From contig JASSKH010000010.1 in assembly GCA_031763025.1 (NCBI GenBank), positions 62,001 to 126,000 of the forward strand: a stretch of DNA of 64,000 bases. Direction: 5' to 3'. Shown here one piece after another: positions 11,476-21,659 of the stretch. The notes below the pieces were generated by a model that worked only from the letters and a program-made list of their open reading frames with translations, made no database searches and had not been told where the DNA came from. The position numbers and the translations under genes are program-made. The stretch comes from Macrocystis pyrifera. Its lineage: Eukaryota > Sar > Phaeophyceae > Laminariales > Laminariaceae. Positions within the stretch are counted from its first letter, which is position 1. Every line of letters begins with the position of its first letter.

Positions 11476-11715
11476 CCCCCCGTCCTCTCTTAACCCCTCC
11501 TCCCCTACCCTCACCCCTCTCAACGGTACATCGGTCTACCTACCGCCCCCCATGCGCTACCAAGTCCTGCACTCGTGCCGCGAGGAGCTGGTACGAGTGG
11601 GCATAATCTCCCTCCCCTTCTGCCTCGGGCTTTCCTTCTCCATGGCCGTCGAGCGTTGAGCCACTCCCTGCCCTACCGTCTCCGCCCTTACCCTCATGGA
11701 GGCGTTTTTATGGGG

Positions 11716-11835
11716 GGGGGGGGGTGCATCGGAGGTAGCGGGGGGAAAAGCAGGGGGAGGGGCAGGATGGGGATGAGGGGGGGAGGAGAAGGAGGAGGAG
11801 GAGGAGGAGGATGAGGAGGAGGAGGAGGAGGGGCC
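11716..11835. repeat. G run and GGA microsatellite inside the PCH2 fragment, unit 1
   Basis: A G run of about 12 is followed by a GGAGGA-rich tract. Equivalent tracts lie at 32,288-32,409 and 54,940-55,128, where the homopolymer reaches 88 nt. Confidence 0.8.
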
Positions 11836-13898
11836 GCCAAGGGGGGTTTGTACGGATGGCAAGGGGGATGTGATCATGGGCGAGCGGGGGAACACAGAGG
11901 GGGCGGCAGCGGCAGCAGTGGCAGCACTAGCAATCTTGGCAGGTGTTGGGAATGGGGCACTGGGTGGGGTCAGGTGATGGGGGGGGTGGGGGCGGTCGGG
12001 GACAGGAGGCGGCTTTGGGGGGGTTGAGGTGGTTGCGAGTTGCGAGTGGTGATGAGTCGCTGGCAGCTATCAATTCTTATTTATTCGTGCGCGTGGGTGG
12101 GTTCATGGAAGTAGGCAACGACGCCCTTTTTTTATGGTCCGTGTTCGTTTTTTCCCTGTGTGTCACAGGTAGTGCTCATGCATGTACCATGTACCTCTTG
12201 CCTTGTTGGTGTGCCCGCTCGCGCGATTCAAGCATGCAACATGCAGCACCCAGGCGTGCGTCTTCGTCTCGGCCGTTTCTTTTCTTCCCTCTATGATGTC
12301 CAAGAAGAAAATACTCACTGTCTTGGTTTGTTGTTGGTGCTTTTAGCCTCATTCCCCTCCCCACCTCCCTAGCCCCTGTCTTTTTTAATGGTTGATTTTT
12401 CTGGTGCTCATCGTTCCTTAGGACCGGGCTGCACGCGGCCGGGGAGGAGGTGGTGCAGATAGCAGCTCTGGCGGAAGGGCTCGGCGGGCGGGCGGGCGCT
12501 GCGAGAGCTTCCCTTCGAGACACACGCGTTCTCAGTGCAGGTGAGAAAGGCACAACGCCTGCCTGCAGTAAGGAAAGCCCAGCGGCGCAACCTTTGTTTT
12601 GTTTCGGTTATTGTGGTTTGATTTCGTTTGGTCTGGTTCGATTCAGCTAGTGTTGGTGTTTTGTCTGTGTGTTTTTTTGTTTGAGTGTTTTTTGTTTCCT
12701 TCATTGTGTGCGTGTTTTTGTTGTTTTTCTTTCATTCAACTGCTTCGTTGTGTGGGTCTCTACCAGGGTTCAGCGGCGCTTCTTTTTTCTTCTTTCCACG
12801 CCCCCCGCCCCCGGACATAATCGAGACGACACCTAATTGCACACCGGGTATGCAAACGAAAGTATTGCACACCCCCACCCTGCTCCCGCTTGGAACACCC
12901 TTATCCCTCCACCCGGACCTTTAGCCCTCCAAACTAACACTGGTGCTGGTATGTACCGGGTATGTCATTACATGTAATTAGCCGCCGGCAGGGTCCACTA
13001 GGCACCCGGATCCCTCGATGTCTTGACCCACCAATATCGAGCGTTTCCACCAATCGGCACAGCAAAAAGAAAAACACGCTACGTCAGAACAGCATTTTAA
13101 CTAAAAGGGTGTACATATTTTTGGTTGCCTACCCGCGGTGTTCAAGTAGCAATCCTGCAGAATCGAGGGGTTTTGGTTGGTTGCCGCAGGTGTGTTTTGG
13201 TTTGTTGTTGTTGTTTTCGCTTTTGGTTTGTTTTGGTGTTGCTTTTTGTTTTTGATTTAATATCGTTGTTTCTTTTTTGTTTGTGCAGCGTCAATCGTGC
13301 ACAATGACGGAGTTCCTACCGGCGATGACTCAAGCGATCCGGAGGAGCTAGGGCACAGGAGCAGCCTCGACACTCACCGATGATGCTTGCCACTATTTGG
13401 TAGTAGCGTCCAGCCGCGTCGAATCGAATCGTGTCGAATCGAGCCTAGAACAGAACAGGAGGCCCTACGCGTACGTACAAAAACGATCAAAACCCAAGGC
13501 CTTTTAGGAAAACGGCCAAAACCCGAAGACAGTTTGTTTCGATTTTCGCAGTGTGCTGTATTTGTTTTTGTGTCTTGTCTACCAGGTGCACCAATTTTTG
13601 CCACCCCCCCCCCCCGCTCGCGCACGCTTGTGTTGAGGTGTTTAGGTGTGTCACTGCATACGTGGTTTTGTATTAACGTGCCTCGGAGAGAGGTGCCGAA
13701 AAGGTGGCATACCTTGCTTACTGTGCCTGTGGTAAACAATATGCACCGTTTCCCCCACCCTGTCATGCATTGTGGACAATAGCTGCACAGACACATAAAA
13801 AAAGTATGTTCATGTATGTATATGGGCAGGCGTTTCTGACCTGGGGCTGTGGGGCCTGTGAAGATAAGGAGGGGGATGCCTAGGAAAAACTTCTTAGT

Positions 13899-14213
13899 CC
13901 CCCGTCCACCATGAAATCGCTTTTTAAAGAAAAGTGTATTTCTTCATGTCAAGAACCTGGAAAAATACTTCTGAATCCCCAGAAATTGGAACCGCGTGTT
14001 GGTGTCACGCGTCGACCCGTATATCCGGTCCGTTCCAGGGGGGGAGAGTGTTATGAGGCTTAGATTGGGTAGGCGATTGGTCAACCTTTTACCTTTAGCC
14101 CAACGGACTAAGACCTTAACAAATGGCGTCCGACGCCATTTGTTAAGGTCTTAGTCCGTTGGGCTAAAGGTAAAAGGTTAACCAATCGCCTACCCAATCT
14201 AAGCCTCATAACA
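13899..14213. mobile_element. Roughly 315 bp insertion ending in a 165 bp near-perfect palindrome, unit 1 only
   Basis: Unit 2 reads continuously from CTAGGAAAAACTTCTTA into ATTTTACCACTGC (reverse strand, about 30,215-30,255), while unit 1 carries this segment in between. Its right part, 14,049-14,213, is a palindrome with one mismatch per arm. Each arm resembles the SINE head: GTGTTATGAGG, a TGGGTAGGCGAT stretch, CCTTTTACCT and an A-box-like TTAGCCCAACGGA. It is therefore a tail-to-tail inverted SINE dimer. No ORF of interest is present. Confidence 0.75.
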
Positions 14214-14259
14214 TTTTACCACTGCATCCACGTTTTCAGGGACAAAGTACTTGGAATTA

Positions 14260-16300
14260 CACTAAGGTCAGTTTTGACAATAGTAAAAAGGTCAAGGAAG
14301 AGCTAGCTAGCTCCATCACGGGGATGGGCGCAGCCTCAGCCCCCCTTCGCCCCCCCCGCGAGCAACGTTTTTGTTGGTTGTTTAATGGTGTTGCTGTCGG
14401 ACGCATCAATGTTGTACCTCGCACAGGGGGATAGGACTCGCAGTCACAAGTCACACGGATTTCATTTTGAAGATTTTCGTTCGTTTTTTTCGTACGTTTT
14501 TTATTCGTTTCATTGCTCGTTTTTTTTTTAATTTGTTGTGTATATTTGCAGCAGGCAGCAAGAACTCTTCATGTGCTTTGGTTTCTGTCCTAATGGAAAT
14601 CGTGGGTTGGAGCACAGCACGGTTTTGACAGCATTGAAATTATTGATAGTATTTAAAGTAGTATGCAGTTACGGTAAACGCAGCAGTAGTGTGTGTTTGT
14701 GTGTATTGTATTTTTATCTCTGGATTTTTTCTTCCACTCCAGAATTATTAGAGCCTGCCTGTCTTGTGACGACGGACTATCAATAGATTGTAGCGAATGT
14801 GAGAAATACAACAACAGCAACACCAACACATCACAGAAAACTGGGAGGGAGACGGGAGATGGGACTTGAGCAGCTCGAACACTATTGACATCTCTCTTGA
14901 GAAGCCCAGATGCCGGCCAAGGCTAGATAGACGCGATATTTGAGAAAGGGTGTGTGTTGCACATTAACTTTAGTACAACCGCTGCCCCCGGAAATGTAAT
15001 GGCATGCCTTATTGTGGCTGAGTCTGTTTGTGTGTCCCTTTCTCTCTCTTGTGGGAGGGCCGATAGTGAGTACTGTACTAGTGCTACAGGAGTGTACTAT
15101 TAATAGTGTTGTACTAGTGTAGGAGTAAGGAGCGCAGCAGGGGTAATAGGGAGGGAGTCAGACAAAAACGCTACTTTCAGATCGTACCTACCTATAGCGC
15201 TACGGTACGCTAGCACTCATCATGTGATTCATAGGAACCCGAGAAGAGTTCGGCAACGAAGAGCTGCGGTAGGACGGTAGGAGAGGGATGCCCTGTAGAT
15301 GGAGGCTTCATTACTGCGTGCAGCCATATCCTTGTTGTTGTTTTTTTGTCGTTGTGAGAGGGAAAAAGAGGCATCTCGTATCGCATTATTCCAGTACGTA
15401 TTGTATGATACAGTAGTAGGACTTATCGTTCGAGATGCAGGATACCGAAAAGGGAGGGAGGGAGGGAGGGAGAGGCTGGCCTTTCTGACTGAATCACGTA
15501 TACCTGCCAGTAGTAGACGAGACTGTAAGCACGACATGTCGATCGTGTTTGGTGAAGAGGTATATTAATAGTACTAATCATTGGATATATAGAGCTGTGC
15601 CTGGTACTATACAACCCTTTTCCCCCCAGCTTACTGGGCTCAGCACCGTTATCTAGTACATATGTTTGGGTTGGGGATGGGTTGCGATATACCAGAAAAT
15701 CCTAATGTGTCCGTCCGATGGGCCATTAGACAAAAAACGGTACATTGTGAGTGTTTCGAGCCAATAGACGGTATGGGAGAGATCCACCACAGATGACGAC
15801 CCTTTTGTGTATCACGCCATTTTTGAACGGAGTCGATGCGCGCCGGGGGGCAGAGTGCCCGTGTGCGAGAGAGAGAGAAAGAGAGTCCACGCGCGAAGAG
15901 CCACTGCATCGCAATAGACTCGGCACCATGGAAATGCAAAACCTGGAGCTCTTTGTGACAGCAGTGTGTGGTATTGAACTGACGACACATAATATATATA
16001 TCGCGTATGTACAGACAACAAACACAGTAAGTCATTGACGGCGAACCATTGTCTGATGGTGGCCCTGCCTTTCCGTTGGCGTTATCGTCGTGCGTGGTGG
16101 TTTGGAGAAGAAGCTGAAGGCGTTTCTTGTTGTTGCCATGGGTGTTGAAAACGTCGTGTCGACCTCGTCCATACTAAAGTACAGTACATGGTACGACAGC
16201 AACTGCTGTAGTATCACACTCAATCATCGCAGACATAGGATAACACATTGAAGCCTACGCGCCAAGAGTGTCGAAACCTGCGCCTACACGGGAGACGGCA
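14260..16300. other. Spacer between the PCH2 fragment and gene B, no gene recognised
   Basis: This stretch is collinear in reverse with 28,200-30,200. Unit 3 lacks about 945 bp of it (the equivalent of 28,850-29,790). It holds a GGGA polypurine tract near 15,450, TATTAATA motifs at 15,097 and 15,563, and an ATATATAT tract near 15,992. ORFs such as 14,257-14,454 (minus) are conserved between units only because the DNA is. Confidence 0.5.
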
Positions 16301-16361
16301 TGCACCCTGTGACAAACGAAAACGGTAGATGAAGGAACCCACACGAGGACTGCATGCACTC

Positions 16362-17945
16362 TTAAGACACCACGCAGATGCCGCCGCCCTGGTCCCTAGC
16401 GCCTTGCTCCGCCAAGACAGCGTCGATGGCCGACTGCAGCGCCACCGCCTTCGCCTTGGCCTCCGCCGCCGCCGCCGCCTCCTGCGAGGCCCGGTAGGTG
16501 GCCATGGCGGCGAAGTCGTGCCAATGGCAGAGGGCCTGCCTCTTGTCCAGCCTGTCGACGGTCGCGATGAGAACTGCTTTCTTCATCTTAAGCTCTTCGC
16601 GCCGCTGGCGCCCCAGTTCTTGACCCAGTTGGAAATTTATCACCCGAATCTTCCTCAAGGCGGTGGGCTTGACGTTGCATTCGTAGACCACGGCCACAAC
16701 GACCAAGACGATGATCTTCGCGAGGGAAGGCGTCCACGCGTCCACGATCTTCAGGGGCGTCCAGACCTTGTCAAAAGTGATGACCGTCCACTTGACCGCC
16801 GTCTTGATGCAGGTCTTCGCCACCGCCGTCCACGGAAAGGACCTGAATGTCGTTGGATATACCGGAAACATTGCACACCGAGAGCAGCGGAGGGGCAGGG
16901 GTAGGGGGGGGGGGGGGGGGGGATGATGGCGGTGCGAAGCTCTGTCGGGGGCTTGTGCTCGATGAACTGCGTGACCCTGCACGGCGAGTGTTGCCGTCGC
17001 AGTGTATGAGGGATGACGCGCGAGATTGAAACTGTTGATCACGATTCTAACGTAAACTCGTGGCCCAATCCACGGAACCAATCTTTGGCACAACGATATG
17101 AATCCAGGGTTTGTGGGAGTTGCTCAGAGTTGAAACGCACGAAGCGATCAGTCCGTGGAAGCCTAGCCTACCTTGCGAGGAGAGGGTAACAGGCACTGGA
17201 AAATACAGACCTTCCCATCCACCCTACAGGCTTAGTAGTATTCGTTTCTACACGATCAATTCAATCCCAGGGATGGGCGCCGCGCTGAGAGCGCACTCAC
17301 CACGGGGTTATTCCCGAGCGAGGCCCTCCTGCTTCGGAGCAGGAGAACTCATCCAGTCGTATACTTACGTTGGATGATCGTTGGCAGCGCGAAATAATAC
17401 TGTAGTTTTTATCGTCTGCCTTTTTCGTCAAAGATCAATCCATATTTATTGCGGCAGTAGCTCGAGCCATTGACCAATTAATTTATCCCATCCACCCACA
17501 TATATATATGACACCTGGTGCTTACATGTGCGCAAAATCGATACTACGACAGCACCGCTATCAGTACTTCTTCTCTACTGCTGCTGCTACTACTATTATT
17601 GTTACTACCACTATTTCTACTAATACTTCATATTGCTACTACTACTACTACTACTTATACTATCAACATTTCCACCAATAGGCTGCTTGATCCACTGTGC
17701 GTGGAACGGTCACGAAAATGTCAGCTCCACCAAGTCGATAATCATTTACTCATCAAGTCGAAGTGCGGGCGCTCTCGACTCGTGCGCAGCGGCTACCAGG
17801 AAGGAGACGGCGGCCCCGCTATGGTGGTGCTGCTTCCGGCGATGCTTGAAAGGTGGTCTGCAGTCCAGATCTTCTCTCCTCGACGACCGAGAAACGCTCT
17901 TGAAGAAGAGCGGCTGGGCGACGCCAGACTCGTTCTGCGATAGAG
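16362..17945 (-). pseudogene. Gene B: broken C-type copy of the six-Cys CaaX family
   Basis: Exon 3 (16,842-16,362) is intact: it encodes the membrane stretch AKIIVLVVVAVVYECNV, the Ala-rich helix and the CaaX end CVVS. Exon 2 is reduced to its first 56 nt (16,976-16,921: TQFIEHKPPTELRTAII), then runs straight into the intron 2 C tract, so all six cysteines are gone. The deletion breakpoint is in the homopolymer. Exon 1 is only recognisable from about 17,945 to 17,750 (EKIWTADHLSSIAGS, then after a frameshift AAVSFLVAAAHES ending LRLDE). It has lost the signal peptide, although a GT donor (GA^GTAAAT) remains. A leader-like piece with CCTATCGTGCTCGCCG and CAGGAGCGAGA lies detached at 18,519-18,575. 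The copy cannot make the normal product. Confidence 0.85.
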
Positions 17946-18104
17946 GTAGCACATTTCCGCTGATTTGTTTTCTGATTGACGGGTTCTTTCACTCTTGTTT
18001 CGAAAAATGATATATATGTTTGTACAGCAGTTGGGACATGGGATCATTCATCGGGATTCAATTTGACTTTTGCTGAAGTCAGTTTTCGGGTGAGGTGTGG
18101 AGCT

Positions 18105-18230
18105 CCTTAAGGTCAAGTGAGGAGCCTCTGAAAACTTACGAAATTGGAACGTGGAATTGTGATGAGCTTAAGCTTTATTTTTACCAATCTGCCGAAGGAT
18201 TAAAAAAAAAAAACTATCGTAGAACGCCTC
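18105..18230. mobile_element. Partial copy of a TIR element (end TCGTAGAACGCCTC)
   Basis: The 14 nt end at 18,217-18,230 is identical to one end of the element at 22,541-22,832. About 95 bp away GAGGAGCCTCTGAAAAC matches an internal stretch of that element. The opposite terminal repeat is not found here. Confidence 0.45.
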
Positions 18231-18255
18231 GCTAGGAGCATGAAAACAGCAGTAA

Positions 18256-18437
18256 GAGCCCATCTTAACGGGGAACACTAAATTTCGTTCAATCAGATGT
18301 AAATTAAAATAGAAAAAAAAAAATCAGGTCAAATTGAGAGAACCGAAAGTCCTCGATAAGATGGGCCCTTAAATTAAATTAGAAAAAAAAAATCAAGTCA
18401 AATTGAAAGAGCCGAAAGTCCCCGTTAAGATGGGCCC
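18256..18437. mobile_element. MITE with GGGCCCATCTTA inverted ends and TAA target duplication
   Basis: The ends are GAGCCCATCTTAACGGGGA and TCCCCGTTAAGATGGGCCC, flanked by TAA at 18,253-18,255 and 18,438-18,440. Inside, a segment of about 85 bp (CGAAAGTCC, GATAAGATGGGCCC, AAATTAGAAAAAAA) is duplicated in tandem. The same element sits in intron 1 of gene E. A three-base TTA/TAA target and GGG-type ends are typical of PIF/Harbinger MITEs (inferred class). Confidence 0.8.
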
Positions 18438-19182
18438 TAAGGAGGGCTCCGAGTATAAATCCATCACGTTAATCAAATAGATTGTATTTGATTATTGTAG
18501 GATTTTGTTTTTAACGATTTCTCGCTCCTGCCTGGGCGGTTGTTGCGGCGAGCACGATAGGCAAGAATACAGCATCGACAATTTTACTGCAGGTTGACAG
18601 AAAGGGCAGCGAGGAAGGATGTATGTCTTATAGGTGCGGCATGCACATACATGATCTAGTTTTGTGGGTGAGAACCGATACCACATGCTTTCAGTGTTAA
18701 ACATCATAGTCGAATCGGGCGAGAATACTACTGTACTACCATTCGATTCTGGCGGACGGATCATAGTCAGTCATCGTGCGTTGTGGGGGACAATGATTCT
18801 CGATTGCAGAGGGTCAAGTTTCGCGGGGTCAAGCGGCGAGGGATTCTCGATTGCAAAGGCTATTCGTATATACCGGTTGTGGATATACATCAACTACTCC
18901 ACCTGTTGCTTGCGCCCTACCCTTTCCTAGTCAAGGTATATATTCATATTTCTCAAGCTGTGAGATTGAAAACTACCTGTAGGCTTCAAAAATATTATAA
19001 TTATTATACTTTGTTTTTCCCTCCGACACAATGTACCGTGCATGCTCCAGCCCGCCTTTTTGAATGAACTTGTCAACACCGAAGACACATTTAGTGAGAC
19101 ATTCCTGGTGCCGATAGCCAAGACGAATCACGTGGAAAACCGATTTTGTTCGTTTCCTGTGCGGTCTGTTTTGTTAAGGCAT

Positions 19183-19469
19183 TATTTATTGCACGGTGAC
19201 GTTGCTAAGGCGCTTAAAGCACGTCGCATGCTCCCTTGCGCGAGGTCCAGGCCATACATTTACTGTATTGTTCACAGCCAGTCATGCACGCGCCAATGCC
19301 ATGCCCTCCAGTGATGCCCTCCGTCACTCAGGTGACAGCAGCAGTGGCAGCCCCCAAGGCGATACTCGTATCCTCTTTGGTGTCTTATCCTTCACGATGG
19401 TTGTCGTGCGGATGGCAGTGCAGTGCGAAATTTTCTGCCGCGGCCGTGCCGTTGATGAGCTCTTTCATC
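19183..19469 (-). pseudogene. Isolated relic of exon 2 of the six-Cys family (D-type)
   Basis: On the minus strand, after the acceptor CTGCGCAG at 19,470-19,477, the sequence aligns with exon 2 of D: MKELIN replaces MKELIK, TCC/TCC spacing is kept, GGHGIG and an A-C-M-T-G-C equivalent of C-V-A-G-C are still readable. The first family cysteine codon has become TGA, further indels break the frame, and the donor is lost. No exon 1 or exon 3 was found nearby. It suggests another gene copy once lay upstream of gene B. Confidence 0.75.
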
Positions 19470-19559
19470 CTGCGCAGATAGTGTTGCGGCGGATGAAGGA
19501 CGGGGGGCGGGAAATGAACGACCACATTAACGAGGTTTCAAGTATCAATCATTTTCCTG

Positions 19560-20050
19560 ATTGAATCGCGCATACCGCAGTATTATAGCCGCCCACAAAG
19601 AGGATTATTGGAACAGAGACGTTCTGGGCCTCTGCTCCAATGGGAACAATTGGTAAAAGAGCGGAAATCTTAAATGCACCCCTTTTCAGCGGCTGTATCT
19701 CGTGGGGAATATGCACTCAGACTTTCTGTCGTCAAACAAAAAGTTCAGTCCTCCATCTATGCGACAGGGTTCCATTGCAGTTAGTAGTTCATTCAGGATC
19801 TATCTGGGTTTGAAGATTTTACGAGAGAGACAAAACTTGCCAAGGGTTCATAGACTTGCCCGATTAATGACCTGATTGAAATGCCAGCCCGCTTTGGGCA
19901 ACTCGTTGGATCCTTGGCAGCATATATATTTCTCGCTCGTAAACACTTCGAACCTAGACCCTGTACGGGGGACACGAAATAACATCCCTGGGAGGGAAAC
20001 GCCCGCAAAAAATGAAACTTTTTCCTTCCATCCTCGGGAAACCCCCCTAC
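19560..20050. other. Unique spacer, nothing recognised
   Basis: A short inverted pair (GTTCTGGGCCTCTGCTCC near 19,620) and a TATCTCGTGGGGAATA motif recall the dispersed repeats elsewhere. No exon-like or RNA-like feature is visible. Confidence 0.4.
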
Positions 20051-20059
20051 TCCCACCTA

Positions 20060-20705
20060 TTATATATTGGTTGGGTTGGCGTCGGTTGGCAACGACACTG
20101 TAAAACATGCCGCTCACTACGTGAGCTAGACATCCAGGGTGCCGTTTTTTTTTTTTTTTTTTTTTTGGCGGTCGCTCACAGCTGGTCGTCGAGTTAGATC
20201 ATTTGTGCGAGGTAAAGAACCTTTACTCTACACAAGATAATTGATCGTATCACGTAGTGTTCAAGGTAAGCCACCCAAGAGGCAGTTACATAGCACTCCC
20301 ATTGCTGTCTCTGGAAGTGGCTACACCGGAAATTAAACTAGCTCATTGAAGCTGTCATCCATATGCGAGTCCACCTCTAAAGCGGTTCTTAGTAGGATGC
20401 AGCTCACCTTTCATGCGACTCGCCGGACACCTCACGGCGTTTCGCGCTTGGTGCAAGCAATGTCTGCCTGGTCGGTGAAAACCCGACATGCTCCGTCCCG
20501 ACATTGTAGGGATTGCGAGGGTCTATGGTCGTACGACTACGGCCATGCATGAGATCGAGTGCATCTCTCCTACCGAGTACCCCCCCCTCCCCCCCCATCC
20601 CGGGATTTCTGCCTGGTCGGTGAAAACCCGACGTGCTCCGTCCCGGGCTTGTAGGGATGCCAGGATCTATGGTCATACGACTACGGCCATGCCTGATAAT
20701 GAGTA
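20060..20705 (+). repeat. Dispersed repeat R copy, with an internal direct duplication
   Basis: Matches 42,480-43,100 and 44,755-45,060, starting GGGTTGGCGTCGGTTGGC and followed by a 23-nt T run. Within it a segment of about 100 bp (TGCCTGGTCGGTGAAAAC to CTACGGCCATGC) occurs twice, at 20,464-20,563 and 20,609-20,705. Unit 2 has one copy at 42,999-43,090. Confidence 0.7.
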
Positions 20706-20709
20706 CACT

Positions 20710-21650
20710 GCCTCTCCCCCATCCCGGGAACAAGTAACCCGTCCCCGGGAGGGCACGTTTGGACGCTCCCCGCTGGCCTAGTTGGACGGCGACGCCCATT
20801 ATTTTGCCGGGGACACCGAGGGCTGCTGTGTGCGGGAGGCGTAGAATTGCCGTGCGGCCGCGAGAGGTCCCGTGGCGCTCGGGAGAACCGGTGTCACGCG
20901 GGGCATACTAAAACGGGGATAGATTTGAACATGAAAAAAGACGTAATCTGATCATCACCACACATAGGTATTAAATACGTGGTAATGAGGATATTGTGCT
21001 GCTCGACCCCTTCACGCGGTGGATCCCGCCATGGTTTGAGTCCCGGTTATGTACCGTATGTGGTCTACGGGACTATCACCTATCTGTCTGTACTTACGGA
21101 TTTGTTTACGCAGTCGCCGGCTGCGGCTGGCGCTAGTCTTTTCCTTCATACCGCAGAATCAGATACCAAACTCCCGTGCAAGCCCTAATACAACATGTGG
21201 GAAAACGCTAATTATTGCACACCTGGATGGTATGTATTCAAATATAAGCTTCACACAGTCTTAGCATGTAATATTGATCGTCTGTATGTCTGTCAACACG
21301 GTCCCTCGCGATCCAAATCGTTTCAGCCCCGTCGCCTTGCATCATGGGCAGAGAGGCTGCGTGCCACAACCAGTGAAATAGTGTGCTGAGCATCCCGCCG
21401 CGGTCCCCGAACCACAAAGCCAGCATTACTGCTGGCAAAACGTATCAAACACGAAAAAACAGCATCCTATTGGCCAGTTCCAATTCTACCCATTCATTGG
21501 TCAAATTCGAGTCAGGAGCTGCTGGCTATTTGTAAAATTAAAATGTTGTACAGAAAAGGGGATTATTCCAGTCATATAGCCAGCATGAAAGCCATCGACA
21601 CCAGAGGAGGATACCGTCCCATCATCGCCGGATCATAACGTATTCCACAC
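20710..21650. other. Unique spacer, nothing recognised
   Basis: No conserved ORF, RNA gene or repeat family was identified. Short ORFs lack codon or motif support. Confidence 0.4.
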
Positions 21651-21659
21651 GTACACATC

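Larger units (their letters stand above)
10975..13351 (+). pseudogene. PCH2: 3'-terminal fragment of a PCH2/TRIP13 AAA+ ATPase gene, unit 1
   Basis: Four exon remnants are recognisable. Exon 10,975-11,075 follows CTGGCAG, ends at GTGAGAGG and encodes [14 protein letters not shown], then [11 protein letters not shown], the sensor-1/Arg-finger segment of the meiotic checkpoint and HORMA-remodelling ATPase. From about 11,526 comes the lid helix (MRYQVL, SCREELVRVGII), with a lost acceptor and a frameshift. Exon 12,422-12,540 (acceptor CCTTAG, donor CAG^GTGAGA) encodes the EGLGGR segment but is shifted out of frame. Exon 13,289-13,351 encodes SCTMTEFLPAMTQAIRRS and then stops early. No Walker A or Walker B exon lies upstream, so the N-terminal two thirds are missing. 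It is certainly non-functional here. The gene runs antiparallel to the six-Cys genes. Confidence 0.8.
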
